From JBGYPP01 sp041838515 (lineage in GTDB: Bacteria > Bacillota > Clostridia > Lachnospirales > Lachnospiraceae), in NCBI GenBank assembly GCA_041838515.1, contig JBGYPP010000044.1, positions 1 to 53,116 of the forward strand: a stretch of DNA of 53,116 nt, written 5' to 3'. Below are positions 1 through 8,135 of the stretch, in pieces (the stretch's first letter is position 1; each line of letters starts with the position of its first letter). Below the pieces are notes generated by a model, which ran no database searches, was not told the DNA's origin, and saw only the letters and a program-made list of their open reading frames with translations. The translations under genes and the position numbers were made by a program.

Positions 1-92
1 CTGATTACATTAACTACTACAATAACGAGCGCATCCAGGCAAAAACAAAGTGGATGCCACCTGCAAAGTACAGAACGGCATCCACCTGTTGA
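1..92 (+). CDS. IS3-family transposase OrfB, C-terminal fragment
   Basis: The frame starting at base 3 reads about 29 codons and stops with TGA at 90-92. Its residues DYINYYNNERIQ followed by PPAKYR match the conserved tail of IS3-family DDE transposases, where the Y-I-x-Y-Y-N-x-x-R-I-Q block lies just before the end of the rve domain. The DDE residues would be upstream of the window. The gene is cut only by the window edge; no frameshift is visible. Confidence 0.75.
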   Translation, partial: DYINYYNNERIQAKTKWMPPAKYRTASTC

Positions 93-137
93 GCCTCGAT
101 CATAAATCAATGTGTCCAGGGAACTGGGTACATATCA
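1..137 (+). mobile_element. Right end of an IS3-family insertion sequence
   Basis: The window opens inside the 3' part of an IS3-type transposase gene (IS150-like subgroup), followed by a stretch that looks like the right terminal inverted repeat. Read on the minus strand from position 137 it begins TGATATGTACCCAG, a typical IS3-family end. The body and left end lie outside the window, so completeness and the target duplication cannot be judged. Confidence 0.65.
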
Positions 138-170
138 TTAGTGCGATGCCCTTTTTCTTTACACAAAGTT

Positions 171-219
171 AAGGGGGTGTTGCAGTAACGATTTTTAATC
201 ATTACTGCAACACCCCCTT
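171..219. terminator. Perfect 18-bp inverted repeat, terminator-like
   Basis: Bases 171-188 and 202-219 are perfect reverse complements (core GGGGGTGTTGCAGTAA) around a 13-base loop. The hairpin lies between the IS end and the convergent corA gene. T-rich sequence follows only loosely on the plus strand, so it may be a bidirectional terminator or a remnant palindrome. Nothing else is evident between 138 and 359. Confidence 0.5.
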
Positions 220-359
220 CTTGGTTCTCTTTGATAATGCTTTTTTAGTATTTCAACAGCTTAGGCTTAATATCAAAAAATTTGGTACGGTCCACTTCAC
301 ATGACCATGCCCATGGCATCAAAGAAATATCTCCCTTTCCGTATTGTCCCCGGTAACTT

Positions 360-1304
360 TTACTTAAACATACGCAATTTGACAAATACCATGGTAACCG
401 CTGCGCTGCAAAGAGCCGCCATGGAGATGATAATGGGAAATCCATAGGGGCTTTGGGCAAAGGGCATGCCATGGAGATGGACATTCATGCCGTAGGCGCT
501 GAAGATCATGGTGGGTATGGCCATGACTGTGGTGATAACGGCCAGCACCTTCATGACTATATTCAAATTGTTGGATATGACGGAGGCAAAGGCATCCATG
601 GTGCCGCTGAGTATGCCGCTGTAGATATTGGCCATCTCTATGGCCTGCTTGTTCTCTATGATAACATCCTCCAGCAGCTCCGAGTCCTCGGGATAGCGTT
701 TGATCAGCTCCATGCGGAGCAGCTTCTCCAGCACCACTTCGTTGGCTCGCAATGAGGTGGTAAAGTAGACCAGGCTCTTCTCCAGCTTGAGCAGTTCGAT
801 CAGCTCCCGGTTTTGAGTGGACTTGTGCAACTTTGCCTCCACTTCCTCGCTCTTGCGGTCTATGGTTCTTAGGTATTGCAGGTACAGCGTGGAGGCGTGG
901 TAGAGCAGTTGCAGCACAAAGCGGGATTTCATGGCCGTGTGGAAGCCCTTGACCCGGCCCTGGCGAAAGGGGGCAAAGATGGGGCTGTCCTGGCTGCAAA
1001 CGGTGATAATGGTGTCGGAGAGGATGATAATGGACAGGGGGATGGTGTTGTACAGATCCCTGTCGCTGCTGGCCTCCACCATAGGTATGTCTACCAGGAT
1101 CAGTGTCTGGCCCTCCTCTGTTTCTATGCGGGAGCGCTCGTCCAAGTCCAGCGCCGCCTTGAGCACATCCATCTCCAGGCGGTAATGTCCCGCGACTTGG
1201 TTCAATTCTTGCTCGGTGGGAGCGATAAGGCATACCCAGGATCCATTGGCAGGTCCGTCCATTTTTTGGAGAGTTTGCAGCTGGGTCTGGAAATATTGTA
1301 GCAT
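360..1304 (-). CDS. corA: CorA-family magnesium/divalent cation channel
   Basis: This 314-residue protein belongs to the CorA family of pentameric Mg2+/Co2+ channels. The family hallmark Gly-Met-Asn is at about residues 272-274, at the end of the first of two C-terminal transmembrane helices (MKVLAVITTVMAIPTMIFSAYGMN), and the second helix ends in a short basic tail. The N-terminal cytoplasmic domain and the long coiled stalk helix (residues about 140-230) have normal length. The ATG follows GGAAGG at suitable spacing. It is downstream of and co-oriented with nox, with a hairpin between them. The loop after GMN reads VHLHGMPFAQ rather than the acidic EFMPE of classical CorA, so ion preference is uncertain; many Clostridia carry such variants. 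Confidence 0.88.
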   Translation of the reverse strand: MLQYFQTQLQTLQKMDGPANGSWVCLIAPTEQELNQVAGHYRLEMDVLKAALDLDERSRIETEEGQTLILVDIPMVEASSDRDLYNTIPLSIIILSDTIITVCSQDSPIFAPFRQGRVKGFHTAMKSRFVLQLLYHASTLYLQYLRTIDRKSEEVEAKLHKSTQNRELIELLKLEKSLVYFTTSLRANEVVLEKLLRMELIKRYPEDSELLEDVIIENKQAIEMANIYSGILSGTMDAFASVISNNLNIVMKVLAVITTVMAIPTMIFSAYGMNVHLHGMPFAQSPYGFPIIISMAALCSAAVTMVFVKLRMFK

Positions 1305-1329
1305 AAGCGGACCTTCCTTTCCTTGAAAA

Positions 1330-1364
1330 CTGCCCCAAAAGCGGGTTTGCCGCTGTTGGGGCAG
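1330..1364 (-). terminator. Hairpin between nox and corA
   Basis: CTGCCCCAA (1330-1338) pairs with TTGGGGCAG (1356-1364), with an inner AGCGG/CCGCT stem. Read on the minus strand it is followed by TTTTC, so it probably acts as a weak intrinsic terminator for nox. Confidence 0.55.
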
Positions 1365-1397
1365 TGGATGCCATTCCTTGCTCTATGGGCTGATTTC

Positions 1398-2732
1398 CTA
1401 TTTGGCTCCCAGAGCGGCCATGGTGAAGTAGTTGTAGGGCTGGTTGAAATGGGGCAGGAAGAAAATATCCAGCAATTTCAACTTGTCTATGGTTACGCCC
1501 TCCTCTATGGCCAAGGAATACATATGTATGCCCATGGACACGTCCTCTGTGGAGGCCATCTGGGCGCCGACTACCCTGCGGCTTTGGGTTTCATATACGA
1601 TACGAATTTTAACATTGGCATTGTGCTTCATAAAGGCAGGCCTCTGCAAATCCGAAAAATCGGTGTAAGACACCTCCATGCCGGCTTTTTGGGCTGCACG
1701 GACGGACAGGCCGGTGGACACCATGGTATAACCGAATACGCAGATAGCGTTGGAACCCTGTACGCCTATGCTCTCCAGTGCAGTGCCGCCCAGGTTGTGG
1801 CCGGCGACTATGCCGCTGCGCACCGCATTGGTGGCCAGGGCTATATAGGTATCCGCCTGCAGCGCATTGGAGTATATGGAGGCGCAGTCGCCAACGGCAT
1901 ATACATCCGGATCGCTGGTCCTCTGGTGGCGGTCCACCTTGTAGGCGCCGTTGGGCAGCAGTTCCAGGTGATCCTTGGCCAGCAGATTGTTGGGAACAAA
2001 ACCTATGGCATTGACCACCATATCGGCGGGGTATTCACCCTTATCCGTAACGATGGATCGCACATGACCCTCGGGCGTGCCCTTGTAAGCGGTAACGGTT
2101 TCGCCAAAGTGGGTTTCTATGCCGTTGGCTACCAGGGTCTTATCCATCTCCTGGGAGAACTCTTGGTCATAATAGCTGTAAAGGGAGTTGGGCGCTATAT
2201 CAAAGAGGCGCACATGCTTGCCGCGGCGCTTGGCGGCCTCGGCTATCTCCACGCCTATGTAACCGGCACCGATAACGGCCACTTCCTTGACCTCCTCCAG
2301 GCCGAGCTGTCTGTCCACTTCCTGTCCTTCCTGGAACAATTTGAGGAAGTTCAGCCCCTGCAGATCTGATCCGGGCAGCTTGGGGGATATGGGCAGGGAG
2401 CCAGTGGCCAGCAGCAGCTTGTCATAGCTTTCCTCTATCACCGTGCCATCCTTTTGGGTGGCAAATACCTTTTTGGCGGCGAAGTCTATGCGGTCTACCA
2501 GGGTTTCCAGATAAATCCTAGCGCCCTTGTGCTCAAAGGCGGCCGCATTGGTGTAAAACAGATGGGTTACAGACTCGATCTGCCTGCCCACCCAAAGAGC
2601 CGTGCCACAACCCAGGTAGCTGAGATTGGTATTTTTGTCTATCATGACGAGCTCATGGCCGGGATAGTTGTCCAACAGCGTGTTGGCGGCAGCAATACCG
2701 GCGTGATTGGTGCCAATGATGACGATTTTCAA
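1398..2732 (-). CDS. nox: NADH oxidase (FAD-dependent, water-forming type)
   Basis: 444-residue flavoprotein of the pyridine nucleotide-disulfide oxidoreductase class, expected to reduce O2 to water with NADH and so detoxify oxygen. It starts KIVIIGTNHAGIAAANTL (FAD-binding Rossmann loop). The redox cysteine lies in NLSYLGCG at residue 42, exactly where Nox and CoA-disulfide reductases carry their cysteine sulfenic acid. The NADH site VIGAGYIGVE lies near residue 155, and the second FAD motif (DVYAVGDCA) near residue 282. The start chosen is TTG at 2732, preceded by AGGAGGG. An ATG further upstream at 2789 would overlap the -10 box of the likely promoter and adds a non-homologous leader. A CoA-disulfide reductase role cannot be excluded. 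Confidence 0.88.
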   Translation of the reverse strand: MKIVIIGTNHAGIAAANTLLDNYPGHELVMIDKNTNLSYLGCGTALWVGRQIESVTHLFYTNAAAFEHKGARIYLETLVDRIDFAAKKVFATQKDGTVIEESYDKLLLATGSLPISPKLPGSDLQGLNFLKLFQEGQEVDRQLGLEEVKEVAVIGAGYIGVEIAEAAKRRGKHVRLFDIAPNSLYSYYDQEFSQEMDKTLVANGIETHFGETVTAYKGTPEGHVRSIVTDKGEYPADMVVNAIGFVPNNLLAKDHLELLPNGAYKVDRHQRTSDPDVYAVGDCASIYSNALQADTYIALATNAVRSGIVAGHNLGGTALESIGVQGSNAICVFGYTMVSTGLSVRAAQKAGMEVSYTDFSDLQRPAFMKHNANVKIRIVYETQSRRVVGAQMASTEDVSMGIHMYSLAIEEGVTIDKLKLLDIFFLPHFNQPYNYFTMAALGAK

Positions 2733-2784
2733 CGATCTGCCCTCCTTGATAAATAAGAAAAAATGACACAAACCAGTTGGCAAA

Positions 2785-2813
2785 ATCATAGCATTCTACG
2801 AGGCAAAAGTCAA
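2785..2813 (-). promoter_or_regulatory. Promoter of nox
   Basis: On the minus strand TTGACT (2813-2808) is separated by exactly 17 bases from TATGAT (2790-2785). This is a near-consensus vegetative promoter giving a leader of about 45 bases before the TTG start of nox. Confidence 0.75.
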
Positions 2814-2925
2814 TAAACAGTAGTATCTCCCTTGTATAGTTTGGACAAAAAAAGCTTTTGCCAAAGGGATATTTTTGATAGAATGGTAATGGTATGCTAT
2901 TTGCAGAAAGGAGGAAATAATAGAT

Positions 2926-3729
2926 ATGGAGCATGTATGGATGGCATTTTCCCTGACCTTATTCGCCGGCCTGGCTACGGGCATAGGCAGCGCTCTGGCG
3001 TTGCTGACCAAAAAGACCAGCACCAAATTTTTATCACTGGCTCTGGGATTTTCCGCCGGCGTAATGATCTATGTATCCTTTGTTGAGATATTTCCCAAGG
3101 CCCAGGAGGCTTTGACAGCGGCGTTGGGGGAGAGTCTGGGCGCCTATGGCACGGTGGGGGGCTTTTTCGCCGGCATAGCGCTGATCGCCCTGATAGACCG
3201 CTTTATTCCCTCGGCGGAAAATCCCCATGAGATCCACACCGTGGAGGAGATGGATGGCCAAAGTGAGGATCACAAGAAAAATTTGATGCGCATGGGCCTG
3301 TTCACGGCCATGGCCATAGCCATACACAACTTTCCTGAGGGTCTGGCCACCTTTACTGCGGCGCTGAGTGATCCCGGCTTGGGCATACCCATAGCGGTGG
3401 CCATAGCCATACACAATATACCCGAGGGCATAGCCGTAGCCGTGCCTGTGTTCTACGCCACGGGGGATAGGTGGAGGGCCTTCAAGCTATCTTTCCTCTC
3501 CGGCCTGTCAGAGCCTCTGGGCGCGCTGGTGGGATATATACTGCTGTATAGATTTTTCAATGATGCCGTCTTTGGCTTTCTCTTTGCCGCCGTGGCCGGT
3601 ATTATGGTGTATATCAGCCTTGACGAGCTGCTGCCCAGCGCCAGGGAGTACGGCGAACACCATCTGTCCATATACGGATTGGTGGCCGGTATGGCGGTGA
3701 TGGCTCTGAGTCTGCTCTTATTTGCCTGA
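2926..3729 (+). CDS. zupT: ZIP-family zinc/divalent metal transporter
   Basis: 267-residue, eight-helix membrane protein of the ZIP family (ZupT/GufA type), which brings Zn2+ and related metals into the cytoplasm. The two diagnostic metal-site motifs are present: HNFPEG at about 134-139 in helix 4 and HNIPEG at about 163-168 in helix 5. A charged loop with several His and Glu residues (SAENPHEIHTVEEMDGQ) sits between helices 3 and 4. The ATG is preceded by AAAGGAGG. The downstream DUF2974 gene starts 13 bases after its stop, so the two are probably co-transcribed. A weak candidate promoter (TTGCCA 2858-2863, TAGAAT 2879-2884, only 15 apart) lies upstream. Confidence 0.9.
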   Translation: MEHVWMAFSLTLFAGLATGIGSALALLTKKTSTKFLSLALGFSAGVMIYVSFVEIFPKAQEALTAALGESLGAYGTVGGFFAGIALIALIDRFIPSAENPHEIHTVEEMDGQSEDHKKNLMRMGLFTAMAIAIHNFPEGLATFTAALSDPGLGIPIAVAIAIHNIPEGIAVAVPVFYATGDRWRAFKLSFLSGLSEPLGALVGYILLYRFFNDAVFGFLFAAVAGIMVYISLDELLPSAREYGEHHLSIYGLVAGMAVMALSLLLFA

Positions 3730-3742
3730 GGAGGATGCGCAT

Positions 3743-5350
3743 ATGGGAAATATAGTGCAGTATTTGCAGTGGCGGGGGGATCTCTCGCTAGAGGAGGAGG
3801 CCTTTGGGCTAGCGGATGCCGTGGTGCTGGCGCAGATGGCTTATATGGATGTCAAGGGCATAGCTCCCGGCTCTGGGGAGGACAGTCTGACCATAGGTGA
3901 GATGTGCGCCCGCTTTGTCCAGCTGGGGCGCAATAGCGTGGGTTTTCAGGATTTGAACGGCGGATTTTCCCAGGCTCTGGCAGAGAGCGCCCGGTTTCGG
4001 GATTTGGCCATTTCCCATTTTGTGGATGTGCTGGACGAGGAGAGCCACAGGGAGTTCTCAGCCATGGTGGTGGATCTGGGCCAGGGGCGAAAATTTCTGG
4101 TCTATAGAGGCACAGGGGATACCATTGTGGGCTGGAGGGAGGATTTTTGCATGACCTGGCAGGTGGTGGGCGCGCAAAAGCTGGCGGCCCGGTATCTGCT
4201 GGAGAGGATGGAAGAGGATGGGGAGGGCATATACTTGCTGGGCGGCCATTCTAAGGGGGGCAATCTGGCCATCTATGCTGCCATGCAGGCCCCGGAGGAG
4301 ATACAGTCCCGCATAGAGGGCATTTATGCCTTGGATGCGCCCGGATTTTGCAAGGATGCAGTGGATCTGTCCGGATATGCGCAGATCAAGGATAAGGTCT
4401 GCCTGGTCATGCCCCATTTCGGCATAGTGGGCGCGCTGTTTGCCAACAAGGAGCCGGATGTAATCGTCCGCAGCCATGGGGAGGGCTTTTTACAGCATGA
4501 GCTGCTCAGCTGGGAGGTAAAGAGGAATGACCTGGTCCGGGAGGACGGATTTCACCCGGACAGCCTGGCCATCAATGGCATATTTGACCAGTGGATAGAG
4601 TCCGGCACCTTGGAGCAGAGGGAGGCCTTTACCAAGGACTTTTTTGATGCATTGGAAAAGGGGGGCAATAAGAAGATGTCCCAAGTGCCTCACAAGGGCT
4701 TGGAGGGGGTACAGCATGTGCTGGAGGCCCTGGCCGGCCGCAGGGAAACCAAGGAATTTGCCGGCAAGCTGGCCGGAACCGTGGCGGAGAATTTGAAAAA
4801 AATGCCCATGGAGGCTTTGTTGGATGGGCACAAGATGGCACTGGGCGTTCTGTGCTTTGGAACAGGCCTGGCTTTTATGGCCTTGCCCGCTTATGCCGGC
4901 AAGCTGCTCTCCCTGGCCATAGGCGCCGTGGTCCTGGCCTGGATGGTGCAAAAGCTGCTCAAGGCGGGCATGGATGGGGGAGAGCCAAAGACAAAGAGGA
5001 TCAAAATTCTGTGGTGGGCCGGCTGTATGTGCCTGGTGGTGGGCCTATATGCCCAGGGCAGCTTTGTCAGCCGATTTTCGGGTATGGTCATCAGCGCATT
5101 CTTCTTCGCCGTATCCTATCTGGGATTTCGCAAGAGCATGCGCCGGAAGCTGCCTTTGTCGGAGCGGCTGGTCATGGGCGTGATGGCGGTGGCGGCGCTG
5201 GGTATGGGTATATTGCCCGTGCTGTTTAGCGGACTGGAGGTGGCCTCTTATGCCTTTTTCTCCGGCCTGTATGTATTTCTCTGGGGCGTGGGCTGGATAT
5301 TGCAGGGCATATACAGGCAGGAGCAGAAGAGGGCTCAGGAGGAGGTTTGA
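3743..5350 (+). CDS. DUF2974 (Mbeg1-like) lipase-fold protein with C-terminal membrane helices
   Basis: 535 residues. The N-terminal 300 residues match the DUF2974/Mbeg1-like alpha/beta-hydrolase family: FLVYRGTGDTIVGWREDF, then the nucleophile elbow GGHSKGGNLAIYAA with Ser at about residue 170, then ALDAPGF. The C-terminal 170 residues hold four to five hydrophobic segments, so the hydrolase domain is probably membrane-tethered. Substrates of this family are unknown; esterase or lipase activity is only inferred from the Ser motif. The start is ATG 3743 behind GAGGAGG, in preference to an in-frame TTG at 3722 that overlaps the end of zupT. Tight spacing to zupT and to the following DUF1905 gene suggests one operon. 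Confidence 0.8.
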   Translation: MGNIVQYLQWRGDLSLEEEAFGLADAVVLAQMAYMDVKGIAPGSGEDSLTIGEMCARFVQLGRNSVGFQDLNGGFSQALAESARFRDLAISHFVDVLDEESHREFSAMVVDLGQGRKFLVYRGTGDTIVGWREDFCMTWQVVGAQKLAARYLLERMEEDGEGIYLLGGHSKGGNLAIYAAMQAPEEIQSRIEGIYALDAPGFCKDAVDLSGYAQIKDKVCLVMPHFGIVGALFANKEPDVIVRSHGEGFLQHELLSWEVKRNDLVREDGFHPDSLAINGIFDQWIESGTLEQREAFTKDFFDALEKGGNKKMSQVPHKGLEGVQHVLEALAGRRETKEFAGKLAGTVAENLKKMPMEALLDGHKMALGVLCFGTGLAFMALPAYAGKLLSLAIGAVVLAWMVQKLLKAGMDGGEPKTKRIKILWWAGCMCLVVGLYAQGSFVSRFSGMVISAFFFAVSYLGFRKSMRRKLPLSERLVMGVMAVAALGMGILPVLFSGLEVASYAFFSGLYVFLWGVGWILQGIYRQEQKRAQEEV

Positions 5351-5353
5351 GAA

Positions 5354-5623
5354 TTGGAAAAGAAGCTGTATAGTTTTACGGCTTGCATACAAAAAGTGCC
5401 GGATATAGACGGCGCTTATGTGGAATTTCCCTATGATGTGCGGCAGGAGTTTGGCAAGGGACGGGTCAAGGTCTGGGCCAGCTTTGACGGCGTGGAATAT
5501 GAGGGAAGCCTGGTGCGCATGGGTACGCCGGGCCATATTCTGGGCCTGCGCAAGGACATCAGGGCAAAAATTCAAAAACAGCCAGGGGATATGGTGAAAG
5601 TGCAGCTGAGGGAGAGGGAGTAA
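5354..5623 (+). CDS. DUF1905 domain protein
   Basis: 89-residue protein that is essentially one DUF1905 domain: FTACIQKVPDIDGAYVEFPYD, then VKVWASFDGVEYEGSLVRMG, then a GHILGLRKDIR segment. These are small beta-barrel proteins, sometimes fused to a YdeI-type domain; no biochemical role is established. The start is TTG 5354. The Shine-Dalgarno GGAGG lies inside the last codons of the preceding gene, which suggests translational coupling. Confidence 0.8.
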   Translation: MEKKLYSFTACIQKVPDIDGAYVEFPYDVRQEFGKGRVKVWASFDGVEYEGSLVRMGTPGHILGLRKDIRAKIQKQPGDMVKVQLRERE

Positions 5624-5633
5624 AGGGGGATCT

Positions 5634-6305
5634 TTGGAGAGGATAGGGAGAGAGGAGGCCGGGGGTCTGGAGGCGGCGCTGGCAGCCTGCCCCTTGTTTC
5701 GGGGGATGGAGGATTTGGATGGATTTTTGGCCGGGGAGGGTGTGCGGCTTTGGAGGTATGAGAAGTCAGAACTTTTGTTTGAACAGGGGCAGATTCCCCG
5801 GTATCTGTGGATACTGCTGGGAGGCAAGGTGGAGGTGGGCAATTATAGCCCGGAGGGCAGGCGGCAGGTAGTGGCCCATTTCTCCTCCCCTGGGGAGGTC
5901 TTTGGCGAGGTGTTTTTTTATCTGGACAGGGCCGCCTATGAGCATTATGCCCTGTGTCTGCAAAATGTGGAGGTGTTGGCTCTGCCCCGGGAGGGGGCGG
6001 CGTTTTGGCCTCCGCTGCTGGGGGAGAATATGCTGCGCATACTGGCGCAAAAGGCATATTTTCTCAATAAGAAGCTGTCCATACTCTCCGGGGGCAGCCT
6101 GCGGCAAAAAATCGCTCGTACCATGCTGGCCCATGCTATGGAAGGGGCGGCCATGCACAGGGAGGATTTGGCAGATTTTCTGGGCGTCAGCCGTCCGGCT
6201 CTCTCTAGGGTGGTGATGGAGCTGCTGGAGGAGGGGGCGCTGGCCAAGAAGGGCCGGGGGCTGGCGGTGGCGGACAGGGAGGCCCTGGCCCGCATGGCGC
6301 AATAA
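5634..6305 (+). CDS. Crp/Fnr-family transcriptional regulator, probable HcpR
   Basis: 223 residues. Residues about 20-120 form a cyclic-nucleotide-binding-like beta barrel (CPLFRGMEDLD, LFEQGQIPRYLWILLGGKVEV, PGEVFGEV), followed by the long dimer helix and a winged helix-turn-helix (HREDLADFLGVSRPALSRVVMEL). No Fnr-type N-terminal cysteine cluster is present, so it is unlikely to bind an iron-sulfur cluster the way Fnr does. It lies 104 bases upstream of hcp in the same direction, and a Crp/Fnr-type palindrome sits between them. This arrangement matches HcpR/nitrosative-stress regulators known from Clostridia and sulfate reducers; the effector is not visible. Start TTG 5634 behind AAAGGGGGA. 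Confidence 0.8.
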   Translation: MERIGREEAGGLEAALAACPLFRGMEDLDGFLAGEGVRLWRYEKSELLFEQGQIPRYLWILLGGKVEVGNYSPEGRRQVVAHFSSPGEVFGEVFFYLDRAAYEHYALCLQNVEVLALPREGAAFWPPLLGENMLRILAQKAYFLNKKLSILSGGSLRQKIARTMLAHAMEGAAMHREDLADFLGVSRPALSRVVMELLEEGALAKKGRGLAVADREALARMAQ

Positions 6306-6326
6306 TACATAAAAAAATGGGATTTC

Positions 6327-6368
6327 GTAACAAAAGTTACCGACATAGAGGCGTTCCTGTGCTACATT
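6327..6368 (+). promoter_or_regulatory. Operator palindrome and promoter of hcp
   Basis: GTAAC-AAAA-GTTAC at 6327-6340 is a 5-4-5 inverted repeat typical of Crp/Fnr-family sites. A possible -10 box TACATT is at 6363-6368, which puts transcription start near 6375. The palindrome centre (6333.5) is then about 41.5 bases upstream, the usual class II activator position. No good -35 box is present, as expected for an activated promoter. Confidence 0.65.
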
Positions 6369-6409
6369 GGCAGCGCAGGGACGTTTTTTTGTCAGGAAAA
6401 GGAGAGGGT

Positions 6410-8047
6410 ATGCAAGAGAAGATGTTTTGTTACCAGTGTCAGGAAACGGCCAAGAATGTGGGCTGCACCGTGGCCGGAGTCTGTGGGAAGACGGCGGATG
6501 TGGCCGCTATGCAGGATCTGCTGGTCTATGTGACCAAGGGTCTGGGCGCCATAACCACCCGCCTGCGGGAGGAGGGGGCAAAGATATCCCCTGAGATCAA
6601 CCACCTGGTATCCTTGAATCTGTTTATCACCATCACCAATGCAAATTTTGACAGGGAGGCTATAGAGCTCCGTATAGAGAAAACCCTGGAGGCTGCGGCC
6701 GCATTGCGGGGTCAGCTGCGCAATGGGGAGAGTCTGCCGGAGGCGGCGTTGTGGCAGGGAACAAGGGAGGAATATGCCGACAAGGCTGCCCGGGTGGGCG
6801 TCCTCTCAACAGAAGATGCCGATGTGCGCAGCCTCAGAGAGCTGATAACCTATGGTCTGAAGGGCCTATCCGCCTATAGCAAGCATGCCAATGCCCTGCT
6901 GCAGGACGATGAGGAGGTGGATGCTTTTATGCAGTCCGCTTTGGGCAAGCTGCTGGATGACGGCCTGGGAGTGGAGGATCTGGTGGCCCTGGCCATGGAA
7001 ACCGGCAAGGCCGGCGTGGGGGGCATGGCGCTGCTGGACAAGGCCAATACCCAGGCCTACGGCCATCCGGAGATCACCAAGGTGAATATAGGCGTGGGCA
7101 ACCGCCCGGGCATATTGATATCCGGCCATGATCTGCGGGATATGGAAATGCTGCTGGAGCAGACCAAGGACAGCGGCGTGGATGTGTACACCCACTCGGA
7201 GATGCTGCCGGCCCACTATTATCCGGCCTTTAAGAAATATGACCACTTCGTGGGTAACTATGGCAATGCCTGGTGGAAGCAGGCCGAGGAATTTGCCAGC
7301 TTTAACGGGCCAATATTGATGACCACCAACTGTATAGTGCCTCCCAGGGATAGCTACAAGCACAGGCTCTTTACCACCGGCAGCGCAGGCTTTCCCGGCT
7401 GCAAGCACATACCCGGGGATATAGGCGAGGTCAAGGATTTTGGAGAGATCATCTCCCTGGCCAAGACCTGCCAACCTCCCACCCAGATAGAGGAGGGGGA
7501 GATCGTGGGCGGCTTTGCGCACAACCAGGTGCTTGCGCTGGCGGACAAGGTGGTGGAGGCTGTAAAGAGCGGCCAGATCAAGGGATTTGTGGTTATGGGC
7601 GGCTGTGACGGACGGGCCAAGAGCCGCAATTATTATACGGAGTTTGCCAAGGCGCTGCCCAAGGACAGGGTCATTCTGACGGCAGGCTGCGCAAAGTACA
7701 AGTACAACAAGCTTCCCTTGGGGGACATAGGCGGCATACCCAGGGTGCTGGATGCCGGCCAGTGCAATGATTCCTATTCCCTGGCCATGATAGCCCTCAA
7801 GCTCAAGGAGGTCTTTGGCCTGGAGGATATCAACCAGCTGCCCATCGTGTACAATATAGCCTGGTATGAGCAAAAGGCCGTCATCGTCCTTTTGGCCCTG
7901 CTCTATCTGGGGATCAAGAACATACATTTGGGGCCCACCCTGCCCGCCTTTCTTTCCCCCAATGTGGCTAAGGTGCTGGTGGAGAATTTTGGCATCTCCG
8001 GCATAGGGGAGGTGGAGGAGGATCTGGCCAAGTTCTTCGCCCTCTAA
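6410..8047 (+). CDS. hcp: Hydroxylamine reductase / hybrid cluster protein
   Basis: 545-residue hybrid cluster protein, a cytoplasmic Fe-S enzyme implicated in reduction of hydroxylamine and in NO metabolism. The N-terminal cysteines C7, C10, C19 and C25 (FCYQCQETAKNVGCTVAGVC) bind the first Fe-S cluster. The hybrid-cluster motifs GGCDGRAKSRNYY, LTAGCAKYKYN and DAGQCNDSYSLA are intact near the C-terminal third, as is the conserved LGPTLPAFLSPNV stretch. Length is normal for the family. The start is ATG 6410 after GGAGAGGG; an in-frame upstream ATG at 6317 would be upstream of the promoter region. No hcr reductase gene is adjacent. Confidence 0.95.
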   Translation: MQEKMFCYQCQETAKNVGCTVAGVCGKTADVAAMQDLLVYVTKGLGAITTRLREEGAKISPEINHLVSLNLFITITNANFDREAIELRIEKTLEAAAALRGQLRNGESLPEAALWQGTREEYADKAARVGVLSTEDADVRSLRELITYGLKGLSAYSKHANALLQDDEEVDAFMQSALGKLLDDGLGVEDLVALAMETGKAGVGGMALLDKANTQAYGHPEITKVNIGVGNRPGILISGHDLRDMEMLLEQTKDSGVDVYTHSEMLPAHYYPAFKKYDHFVGNYGNAWWKQAEEFASFNGPILMTTNCIVPPRDSYKHRLFTTGSAGFPGCKHIPGDIGEVKDFGEIISLAKTCQPPTQIEEGEIVGGFAHNQVLALADKVVEAVKSGQIKGFVVMGGCDGRAKSRNYYTEFAKALPKDRVILTAGCAKYKYNKLPLGDIGGIPRVLDAGQCNDSYSLAMIALKLKEVFGLEDINQLPIVYNIAWYEQKAVIVLLALLYLGIKNIHLGPTLPAFLSPNVAKVLVENFGISGIGEVEEDLAKFFAL

Positions 8048-8079
8048 GAAATGGGAGGTTAGGCACTCCAATGGCAAAA

Positions 8080-8115
8080 AACAAGCCGTTCCGCAATATG
8101 GCGGGGCGGCTTGTT
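8080..8115 (-). terminator. Intrinsic terminator of the NYN gene
   Basis: AACAAGCCG and CGGCTTGTT (8080-8088 and 8107-8115) form a 9-bp stem. On the minus strand the stem is followed by TTTTTTG, a good U tract, so it ends the minus-strand gene. It may also stop transcription from hcp. Confidence 0.75.
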
Positions 8116-8135
8116 CTGCTGTGCGCAAAGGCATT

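Noticed and set aside
245..484. Minus-strand frame of 79 codons downstream of corA
   Set aside because: It overlaps the end of corA in another frame, has no ribosome site and no recognisable sequence.
1323..2369. Long plus-strand frame of 348 codons
   Set aside because: It is antisense to nox, which has clear flavoprotein motifs, promoter and ribosome site.
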